This document shows, piece by piece, positions 57,429 through 64,000 of a stretch of 64,000 nucleotides of DNA (the first letter of the stretch is position 1; each line of letters opens with the position of its first letter). The stretch lies in NCBI RefSeq assembly GCF_003194385.1, contig NZ_LAPT01000109.1, forward strand, positions 19,301-83,300. The letters run 5' to 3'. The notes beneath the pieces were generated by a model, which saw only the letters and a list, made by a program, of their open reading frames with translations, was not told where the DNA came from and searched no databases. The stretch comes from Pokkaliibacter plantistimulans. GTDB taxonomy: Bacteria; Pseudomonadota; Gammaproteobacteria; Pseudomonadales; Balneatricaceae. The position numbers were made by a program, and so were the translations under genes.

Positions 57429-59873
57429 TCAGTGAGTGCTTGGACGTGTTCCTGAGTCAACCTCTGGCTCAGATTCTTTAGAAGTCGAAGCATGCTCAGT
57501 CGTTTCCTTAACCTCCTCAGCAAGGGGTTGAGGCTGGTACTGAAGAGCAATAGCCAAAACTTCATCAATCCACTTAACCGGGCAAATTTGCAGCTCTGCT
57601 TTGATATTTTCAGGAATTTCCTTCAAATCTCTGCGGTTCTCTTCAGGAATGATCACCGTGTGGATTCCACCCCGGTGAGCAGCTAAGAGCTTCTCTTTCA
57701 AGCCACCTATAGGCAGAACCTGCCCACGCAAGGTAATTTCGCCCGTCATCGCCACATCCGCACGAATAGGAATGCCGGTCAGCGTTGATACCATCGCCGT
57801 ACACATAGCAATACCTGCACTAGGACCATCCTTAGGTGTAGCACCTTCAGGAACGTGAACATGCATGTCCTGCTTCTCATGAAAGTCACTAGCAATGCCA
57901 AGAGCTTTAGATCGTGAACGCACAACAGTAATGGCGGCCTGGATTGACTCCTGCATGACATCGCCGAGAGACCCTGTTTTAACGACGCGACCTTTACCAG
58001 GCACAACCGTACACTCGATACGCAGGATATCGCCACCAACAGAAGTCCAGGCCAATCCGTTTACCTGACCGACCTGATCGTTGTCTTCTGCACGACCATA
58101 AGAGTATTTACGTACGCCATTGTACTCTTCCAGCAGGTCTGAACTGATCACCAGCACTCCGGCATCGAGTTTCTTCAGCAATCTGGCTTTGACTACCTTT
58201 CGGCACAGCTTGGCCAACTCACGCTCCAATCCCCGAACACCAGCCTCGCGTGTGTAGTAACGAATCAAGTCACGTACGGCCTCTTCGGTTACTTCCAGCT
58301 CTTTTGGCTTGAGACCGTTATTGGTCATCTGTTTGGGTATCAGGTATCGCTGAGCGATATTGACCTTCTCATCTTCGGTGTAACCGGGGATTCGAATGAT
58401 TTCCATACGATCAAGCAGAGGTGCAGGAATATTCATACTATTGGAGGTACAAATAAACATTACGTCCGAGAGATCGAAATCTACTTCCAGATAGTGGTCA
58501 TTGAAAGAGTTGTTTTGCTCTGGGTCTAAAACCTCAAGCAAGGCAGAAGCAGGGTCACCACGATGATCCATGCCCATCTTGTCGATTTCATCAAGCAAGA
58601 ACAGTGGATTCTTCACTCCAACCTTGGAGATCTTCTGCACGAGCTTACCAGGCATTGAACCGATATAGGTCCGGCGGTGACCACGAATCTCAGCTTCATC
58701 TCGCACGCCACCCAAGGCCATACGAACGAACTTCCGATTAGTCGCCCGTGCAATAGACTGACCCAATGAGGTCTTACCGACACCGGGTGGTCCAACCAAG
58801 CAAAGAACAGGACCTTTAAGCTTCTTAACGCGCTGCTGAACAGCTAAATATTCAAGAATGCGCTCTTTAACTTCGTCCAGCCCGTAGTGATCTTCGTTGA
58901 GGATGGTCTCCGCCAACGCCAGATCATGCCGCACCTTGCTACGCTTACTCCAGGGCACCCCAAGCATCCAATCCAGATAGCTTCGAACTACGGTTGCCTC
59001 AGCGGACATAGGCGACATCATTTTCAGCTTGCCCAGCTCAGACATAGCCTTAGCCTGGGCATCTTTGGGCATGCCAGAGCTTTCAATACGAGACTTGAGA
59101 TCTTCGATCTCATTTCCACCATTTTCATCAAGATCGCCCAGTTCTTTCTGAATAGCCTTCATTTGCTCATTCAGATAGTACTCACGCTGACTCTTTTCCA
59201 TCTGTTTCTTGACGCGACCGCGGATACGTCGTTCGACCTGAATCAGGTCATTTTCCGCTTCCATATGCGCGATGAGCTGCTCTACACGCTCAACGATATC
59301 CACCAACTCGAGCACTTTCTGCTTGTCGGCCAGCTTCAGGTTCATATGTGCAGAAATGGTATCCGCGAGACGACCTGGCTCTTCGATATTGGCAAGCGAT
59401 GACACAACCTCTGCCGGTACTTTCTTACTAGCCTGAACATACTGCTCAAATTGTGACATGAGGGCACGACTAAGGACTTGCGCCTCAGCCTCTCTCACAT
59501 CCTGCTCAGGAAGCGACTGCACTTCCGCCTGATAGCAACCATCAATCAGATCTACAGATTTGATCTGTGCACGATATTCGCCCTCTACCAGAACTTTCAC
59601 CGTACCATCCGGAAGCTTGAGCAACTGCAATATACTGGCAACAGTCCCTACAGCGAAAAGATCTTCCCAAACAGGATCCTCATCTGCGGCATCACGCTGC
59701 GCGACAAGCAGGATTTCCTTCTGCTCTTCCATTGCTCGCTCAAGTGCTGCAATAGACTTGTCTCTACCTACGAAAAGGGGAATAACCATATGCGGGAACA
59801 CAACAACATCCCGCAAAGGTAACAGTGGCACGGTGACATTGGTCACATCATGCTTGGATGTTTGTTGCTCCAT
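57429..59873 (-). CDS. lon: ATP-dependent protease Lon
   Basis: 814 residues from the ATG at 59873 (GAGG 5 nt upstream; the GTG two codons earlier is unsupported). N-terminal LON substrate domain (about 15-210), AAA+ module with Walker [10 protein letters not shown] and Walker B FLLDEIDK, and a C-terminal Ser-Lys protease domain (catalytic Ser in DGPSAG, Lys in [13 protein letters not shown]). Degrades damaged and regulatory proteins. The last 35 residues are an acidic, Glu-rich tail longer than in E. coli (784 aa). Confidence 0.98.
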   Translation of the reverse strand: MEQQTSKHDVTNVTVPLLPLRDVVVFPHMVIPLFVGRDKSIAALERAMEEQKEILLVAQRDAADEDPVWEDLFAVGTVASILQLLKLPDGTVKVLVEGEYRAQIKSVDLIDGCYQAEVQSLPEQDVREAEAQVLSRALMSQFEQYVQASKKVPAEVVSSLANIEEPGRLADTISAHMNLKLADKQKVLELVDIVERVEQLIAHMEAENDLIQVERRIRGRVKKQMEKSQREYYLNEQMKAIQKELGDLDENGGNEIEDLKSRIESSGMPKDAQAKAMSELGKLKMMSPMSAEATVVRSYLDWMLGVPWSKRSKVRHDLALAETILNEDHYGLDEVKERILEYLAVQQRVKKLKGPVLCLVGPPGVGKTSLGQSIARATNRKFVRMALGGVRDEAEIRGHRRTYIGSMPGKLVQKISKVGVKNPLFLLDEIDKMGMDHRGDPASALLEVLDPEQNNSFNDHYLEVDFDLSDVMFICTSNSMNIPAPLLDRMEIIRIPGYTEDEKVNIAQRYLIPKQMTNNGLKPKELEVTEEAVRDLIRYYTREAGVRGLERELAKLCRKVVKARLLKKLDAGVLVISSDLLEEYNGVRKYSYGRAEDNDQVGQVNGLAWTSVGGDILRIECTVVPGKGRVVKTGSLGDVMQESIQAAITVVRSRSKALGIASDFHEKQDMHVHVPEGATPKDGPSAGIAMCTAMVSTLTGIPIRADVAMTGEITLRGQVLPIGGLKEKLLAAHRGGIHTVIIPEENRRDLKEIPENIKAELQICPVKWIDEVLAIALQYQPQPLAEEVKETTEHASTSKESEPEVDSGTRPSTH

Positions 59874-59890
59874 AGACACCTCAAGGTAGC

Positions 59891-59910
59891 GGAAGCGAAT
59901 AATCGCTTCC
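59891..59910 (-). repeat. stable hairpin in the lon leader
   Basis: Perfect 8-bp stem GGAAGCGA/TCGCTTCC with a 4-nt loop, ending about 10 bp before the lon ribosome binding site. May affect translation or mRNA stability. Confidence 0.55.
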
Positions 59911-59969
59911 TTTCATGGCTTACAGGCATAGGTGGGGATTGATACAAGGGAATGCAACAACACTGACAT

Positions 59970-59998
59970 AAAAAGGACAACATGACTGTGCCCTTTTT
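59970..59998 (-). terminator. terminator between clpX and lon
   Basis: Outer arms AAAAAGG/CCTTTTT with partial inner pairing, directly after the clpX stop. Confidence 0.65.
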
Positions 59999-60007
59999 CC
60001 ACCTTGA

Positions 60008-61291
60008 TCAACGCTCAGGTAATGCGCGCTTCTCTTCTGTATTTTCGTAGATCATCAGAGGCTCTGACTCACCCTCAATTACAGAGGCATCAATAACTAC
60101 CTTGCTGACACCTTCCAAAGAAGGCAAATCGAACATCGTGCCAAGCAGAACATTCTCCATAATGGTTCTCAAGCCTCGAGCCCCCGTCTTTCTCTCCATT
60201 GCACGTTTCGCAATTGCACGCAGAGAATCCTCACGAAACTCGAGCTCAACGCTCTCCATACTGAAAAGCTTCTGATATTGCTTAGTCAACGCGTTTTTTG
60301 GCTCTACCAGAATTTCGATCAGCGCCTCTTCATCCAACTCCGTCAGAGTCGCCACCATGGGTAAGCGCCCCACAAACTCGGGAATCAGGCCATATCGAAC
60401 CAAATCCTCCGCCTCAACTTCCATCAAGGTATCGGAAACAGACTTGGAGTTCTCCTTTGACTTAACTGTCGCAGAAAAACCGATGCTACTTTTCTCACTG
60501 CGATCACTGATGATTTTTTCAAGTCCAGCAAATGCACCTCCACAAATAAACAGGATATTTGAGGTATCAACCTGCAAGAACTCCTGCTGTGGATGCTTGC
60601 GCCCACCTTGAGGCGGCACCGATGCTACAGACCCCTCAATCAGCTTCAACAGCGCCTGCTGAACCCCCTCACCTGAGACATCTCGGGTGATGGAAGGGTT
60701 ATCAGATTTTCGAGAAATTTTGTCGATTTCATCGATGTAGACAATACCCATCTGGGCTTTCTCTACATCATAGTCACACTTCTGTAACAATTTTTGGATG
60801 ATATTCTCTACATCCTCACCGACATAACCGGCTTCAGTTAACGTTGTAGCATCCGCAATCGTGAAAGGGACATTGAGCAAACGAGCGAGTGTCTGCGCAA
60901 GTAACGTTTTACCGCTACCAGTAGGACCAATCATCAGGATGTTGCTTTTACCAAGCTCAACATCTGAAGATTTGTCACTCATACGCAGTCGCTTGTAATG
61001 GTTGTACACCGCCACTGCCAGCACACGTTTAGCCAGATCTTGTCCTATGACGTACTCATCCAAGGTCTGCTTGATTTCTTGGGGAGTGGGCAGTTGATCA
61101 CCGTGGTGAGCATCTTTCCCCTGGTCTTGAATCTCTTCGCGGATTATGTCATTGCAGAGGTCGACGCACTCATCGCAGATATATACTGAAGGTCCTGCAA
61201 TAAGCTTACGAACCTCATGCTGGCTCTTACCGCAGAAAGAGCAATAGAGCAACTTTCCATCGTCGCCTTTTTTGCGTGTATCGTCGGCCAT
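60008..61291 (-). CDS. clpX: ClpXP protease ATPase subunit ClpX
   Basis: 427 residues. Unfolds substrates and feeds them to ClpP. N-terminal zinc domain with four cysteines (CSFCGKSQ...CDECVDLC), Walker A GPTGSGKT, Walker B VYIDEIDK, and the IGF-type ClpP loop (SIGFSA region). GGGGAAG precedes the ATG. Just downstream of clpP. Confidence 0.98.
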   Translation of the reverse strand: MADDTRKKGDDGKLLYCSFCGKSQHEVRKLIAGPSVYICDECVDLCNDIIREEIQDQGKDAHHGDQLPTPQEIKQTLDEYVIGQDLAKRVLAVAVYNHYKRLRMSDKSSDVELGKSNILMIGPTGSGKTLLAQTLARLLNVPFTIADATTLTEAGYVGEDVENIIQKLLQKCDYDVEKAQMGIVYIDEIDKISRKSDNPSITRDVSGEGVQQALLKLIEGSVASVPPQGGRKHPQQEFLQVDTSNILFICGGAFAGLEKIISDRSEKSSIGFSATVKSKENSKSVSDTLMEVEAEDLVRYGLIPEFVGRLPMVATLTELDEEALIEILVEPKNALTKQYQKLFSMESVELEFREDSLRAIAKRAMERKTGARGLRTIMENVLLGTMFDLPSLEGVSKVVIDASVIEGESEPLMIYENTEEKRALPER

Positions 61292-61375
61292 TCGACTTCC
61301 CCGTTAAACTTTCTTCTGCAGACAAGATGAGGCCAGCGTCAGCAATTTTCAACTCCGGCCTTCACACAAACTGCC

Positions 61376-62011
61376 TCAGACACTGCGCCGAGTCAGGACG
61401 GAATCAATCAGTCCATACTCAGCCGCTGTAGGTGCATCCATAAAATTATCACGATCAGTATCACGGGCAATAGTTTCTATATCCTTGCCACTGTGATGAG
61501 CCAAGATACGATTCAATTTCTCACGCATCGTTAATATTTCGCGAGTATGAATCTCAATATCAGTAGCCTGCCCCTGGTATCCACCTAAAGGCTGGTGAAT
61601 CATGACGCGAGCATGAGGCAACGCATAACGCTTACCCGCCGCACCACCCGCCAGAAGCAACGCCCCCATACTTGCAGCCTGCCCAATACACAGCGTACTC
61701 ACGTCAGGCTTAATGAACTGCATGGTATCGTAAATGGCCATTCCCGCAGTTACCACTCCGCCGGGGGAGTTGATGTAGAGATGAATGTCTTTATCGGGAT
61801 TCTCTGATTCAAGGAACAACAGTTGAGCAACAACCAAGTTAGCCATGTGATCTTCAACCGGACCAACCAGAAAGATTACGCGCTCTTTCAGCAGTCGCGA
61901 ATATATATCATATGCGCGCTCACCTCTTGCACTCTGCTCCACAACCATCGGCACCAAAGATGACGAGGGAGCTACCCCCTGACCAGCTGCTTGAGCAAGG
62001 AACGGATTCAT
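61376..62011 (-). CDS. clpP: ATP-dependent Clp protease proteolytic subunit
   Basis: 211 residues. Serine protease core of ClpXP/ClpAP. Catalytic triad: Ser in [11 protein letters not shown], His in RVMIHQP, Asp in DTDRDNF. A short propeptide is expected before the mature N-terminus. GGAGAAG precedes the ATG. Follows tig and its terminator. Confidence 0.98.
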   Translation of the reverse strand: MNPFLAQAAGQGVAPSSSLVPMVVEQSARGERAYDIYSRLLKERVIFLVGPVEDHMANLVVAQLLFLESENPDKDIHLYINSPGGVVTAGMAIYDTMQFIKPDVSTLCIGQAASMGALLLAGGAAGKRYALPHARVMIHQPLGGYQGQATDIEIHTREILTMREKLNRILAHHSGKDIETIARDTDRDNFMDAPTAAEYGLIDSVLTRRSV

Positions 62012-62047
62012 ATTGCCAGCTTCTCCCTACTGAATCTCTAGATAGAA

Positions 62048-62095
62048 AAAAAACGACAGCCATTACAAACATTGTTGTAACAACTATCGTTTTTT
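62048..62095 (-). terminator. terminator between tig and clpP
   Basis: Arms AAAAAACGA and TCGTTTTTT with inner TTACAA/TTGTAA pairing; long T run on the minus strand. Suggests clpP also has its own promoter. Confidence 0.75.
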
Positions 62096-62122
62096 AAGTA
62101 CAGCCAATACTAATTAAAAGTC

Positions 62123-63445
62123 TTAGGCATCAGCATTTTTGCTAGCAGCAGGCTTGATGGCCTCCTCGTAGCTAACGTTTACCTCATTAACCTTGGCCGC
62201 AGCAAGCAAAGTTTCGACAGCGACATCTTCAACAATGACTGCTTCGATCTGACGACGTTGCTGCTTGTCATTAAGGAAGTAGGCTTTAACTTCTTCTGGC
62301 TGCTGATATGCAGCAGACATTTCCTCAACAAATGCACCAACACGAGCTTCATCAGCTTTGATTTCGTTTACGCGAATGACTTCAGCCAACAGCAAACCGT
62401 TACGCACGCGCTGTTCAGCCTGATCTTTGAACAGCTCAGCAGGCAGCATATTGAGATCAAACTTCGCAACATCACCACCAAACTGCTGCACTGCCTGACG
62501 ACGCAAAGTATCAACTTCATCACTAATCAGGGCAGCTGGGATAGCAATAGGATTCAAACGGCAAAGGGCATCAAGAACCAGAGTTTTGGTTTTGTTACGC
62601 AGAGCGTTCTTCAGCTCGCGCTCCATGTTCTTGCGGATTTCAGCGCGGAAGCCTTCTTCAGACTGCTCTTCAACACCAAACTTACTGAAAAACTCAGCAT
62701 TAAGCTCGGGCAGAACAGGCTCCGCGACAGCAGTCACTTTCACCTTGAATACAGCAGGCTTCCCCTTCAGATTTTCTGCATGATACTCTTCAGGGAAGGC
62801 CACATTTAACTCAACATCATCACCAGCCTTTGCACCCAGCAAGCCAGATTCAAAGCCAGGAATCATGGTGTTTGAACCAAGAACTAGCTCATAACCCTCA
62901 GCCTTGCCACCATCAAAGGCTTCGCCATCAACAAAGCCTTCAAAGTCCATAGTCACACGATCACCGTCTTCGGCCGCACGCTCTACATCATTCCAAGATG
63001 CCTGCTGCTTGCGCAGAGTTTCGATCATGGTGTCAACGTCAGCATCTGCAACTTCAGCGCTCTGCTTCTCAATTTCGGCCGCAGAGAAATCAGCCAGTGC
63101 GATTTCTGGAAAGACTTCAAAGGTAGCTACAAACTCGAAATCCTGACCTTCAACATCAGACTTCGGCTCGATAGATGGCGTGCCTGCGGGATTCAGTTTT
63201 TCCTGAGTTACGGCCTCATAAAAACTGGTACGAATAATATCACTAAGAACATCCTGACGAATGCCTTTGCCATAACGCTGTTTGACAATTTTCGATGGAA
63301 CTTTGCCCTTACGAAAACCATCAATGCGTACGTTTTTGGCTGCATCTTTCAGCTGCTTTTCAACATCAGCTTCGATACGGGCAGCTGGGATAGTAATAGT
63401 CAGGCGACGTTCCAGAGTAGAAGTCGCTTCAATTGAAACTTGCAT
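62123..63445 (-). CDS. tig: trigger factor chaperone
   Basis: 440 residues (E. coli 432). Ribosome-bound chaperone that meets new chains at the exit tunnel. N-terminal ribosome-binding domain with the GFRKGKVP signature (about 43-50), FKBP-type isomerase domain (about 150-240, VTMDFEGFVDGEAFDGG) and C-terminal arms. GAGG precedes the ATG. First of tig-clpP-clpX-lon-hupB. Confidence 0.97.
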   Translation of the reverse strand: MQVSIEATSTLERRLTITIPAARIEADVEKQLKDAAKNVRIDGFRKGKVPSKIVKQRYGKGIRQDVLSDIIRTSFYEAVTQEKLNPAGTPSIEPKSDVEGQDFEFVATFEVFPEIALADFSAAEIEKQSAEVADADVDTMIETLRKQQASWNDVERAAEDGDRVTMDFEGFVDGEAFDGGKAEGYELVLGSNTMIPGFESGLLGAKAGDDVELNVAFPEEYHAENLKGKPAVFKVKVTAVAEPVLPELNAEFFSKFGVEEQSEEGFRAEIRKNMERELKNALRNKTKTLVLDALCRLNPIAIPAALISDEVDTLRRQAVQQFGGDVAKFDLNMLPAELFKDQAEQRVRNGLLLAEVIRVNEIKADEARVGAFVEEMSAAYQQPEEVKAYFLNDKQQRRQIEAVIVEDVAVETLLAAAKVNEVNVSYEEAIKPAASKNADA

Positions 63446-63663
63446 TAATCTGCCTCACACAACTTAGCGCCAACTAAATTTTCGCTATGGCTTGTGCGCC
63501 AAGAGCAATTCTTTAACTGCCTATAATTTTCCAGCGAGCAGCCAAAGACTGAAATTTGGCGGCAAACGCTAACAAAACAAAGCGCACATTCTCAATAAAG
63601 GCCAGCGCAGAGTCAAGCGCTCAATGAAACCCAAAAACAAAAAATGTTTTTAAATCAGGGAAT

Positions 63664-63740
63664 TGGGGTGGATGATGGGGCTTGAACCCACGACCGCCGG
63701 AATCACAATCCGGAGCTCTGCCAACTGAGCTACATCCACC
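63664..63740 (-). tRNA. tRNA-His (GTG), copy 3
   Basis: 77 nt with encoded CCA and the extra 5' G of histidine tRNA. Anticodon loop TTGTGAT gives GTG. Acceptor GGTGGATG pairs fully with CATCCACC. Confidence 0.94.
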
Positions 63741-63776
63741 ATAGACATCTGAAGAATTCAGAAAGAGAAGAGATAA

Positions 63777-63853
63777 TGGGGTGGGCGATGGGGCTTGAAC
63801 CCACGACCGCCGGAATCACAATCCGGAGCTCTGCCAACTGAGCTACGCCCACC
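63777..63853 (-). tRNA. tRNA-His (GTG), copy 2
   Basis: 77 nt with encoded CCA; same body as the neighbours. Acceptor GGTGGGCG pairs fully with CGCCCACC. Confidence 0.94.
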
Positions 63854-63885
63854 ATATCAAACCAAAGTAACACATGCTTAAGAAT

Positions 63886-63962
63886 TGGGGTGGACGATGG
63901 GGCTTGAACCCACGACCGCCGGAATCACAATCCGGAGCTCTGCCAACTGAGCTACGCCCACC
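63886..63962 (-). tRNA. tRNA-His (GTG), copy 1
   Basis: 77 nt with encoded CCA. Acceptor GGTGGGCG against CGTCCACC leaves one G-U pair, a mix of the other two copies. Confidence 0.94.
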
Positions 63963-63975
63963 ACTACTTCTTAAC

Positions 63976-64000
63976 TGGCGCGCCTGGCAGGACTCGAACC
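63976..64000 (-). tRNA. 3' end of a tRNA gene, probably tRNA-Arg (partial)
   Basis: The encoded CCA, acceptor 3' strand (CAGGCGCG) and T-arm (GGTTCGAGTCC) are visible; the anticodon lies beyond the window. The GGCGCGCCA end resembles tRNA-Arg (argU type), which neighbours tRNA-His in related genomes. Confidence 0.6.

Noticed and set aside
59880..60007. Heat-shock (sigma-32) promoter for lon
   Set aside because: CTTG- and CCCC-like pieces occur but only 4 bp apart, far from the required spacing.

Overview
The window reads as the chromosome of a free-living gammaproteobacterium, most like the marine or soil Oceanospirillales (Oceanospirillaceae-like). The evidence is the gene content and order: thrS-infC-rpmI-rplT-pheS-pheT-ihfA, tig-clpP-clpX-lon-hupB-(tRNA-Asp)-ppiD, a metal-independent kdsA, polB, queC-queE-queD, phhA and copA/cueR. 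This placement comes from recognising families by eye; the genus is not determined. Base composition is even, and apart from one decayed IS4-type insertion there is no sign of a phage, plasmid or integrated island.

Layout. 1-6 kb: a hypothetical gene, kdsA, a membrane pseudokinase-like protein fused to a SUMF1-like domain, a small cytochrome c, a tiny zinc-ribbon protein and a secreted protein built of two similar halves. 6-10.7 kb: glycerol use (glpK divergent from glpR, then glpD) with candidate GlpR operators and no glpF in view. 10.9-17.3 kb: Nudix hydrolase, DUF2788 membrane peptide, a VRR-NUC (FAN1-like) nuclease overlapping a nuclease-helicase (DNA repair pair), a VanY-like peptidase and a MarR regulator. 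17.4-23.1 kb: tannase/feruloyl esterase-like enzyme, aromatic-acid MFS importer, second MFS transporter and a divergent AraC regulator. 23.4-31 kb: two tRNA-Pro genes and the translation operon, with infC starting at ATT. 31.2-35.1 kb: FadR-type regulator divergent from lutABC (L-lactate oxidation). 35.2-39.9 kb: nagA with an N-acetylglucosamine/glucosamine kinase, an MgtC protein, an M14 deacylase-like protein and an ASCH protein. 40-42.4 kb: DNA polymerase II.

42.8-53.5 kb: a signalling pair (receiver-CheC-like protein and a diguanylate cyclase) leads into queC-queE-queD for queuosine precursor synthesis. After that come a MarR regulator divergent from phenylalanine hydroxylase, a DnaJ-related protein, the copper exporter copA with a textbook CueR promoter, cueR, and queG (last step of queuosine synthesis). 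53.5-55 kb: a broken IS4-family element with an 11-bp target duplication, sitting in what was the terminator between queG and ppiD. 55-64 kb: the protein quality-control block ppiD, tRNA-Asp, hupB, lon, clpX, clpP and tig, all on the minus strand, preceded by three tRNA-His genes and the 3' end of a fourth tRNA, probably Arg.

No strong candidate for a wholly new system was found. The most unusual items are the pseudokinase/SUMF1-like fusion, the double QueD whose two halves keep different active-site parts, the nuclease plus nuclease-helicase pair, the two-repeat secreted protein, and a perfect 12-bp inverted repeat that places the queC -10 box in its loop.
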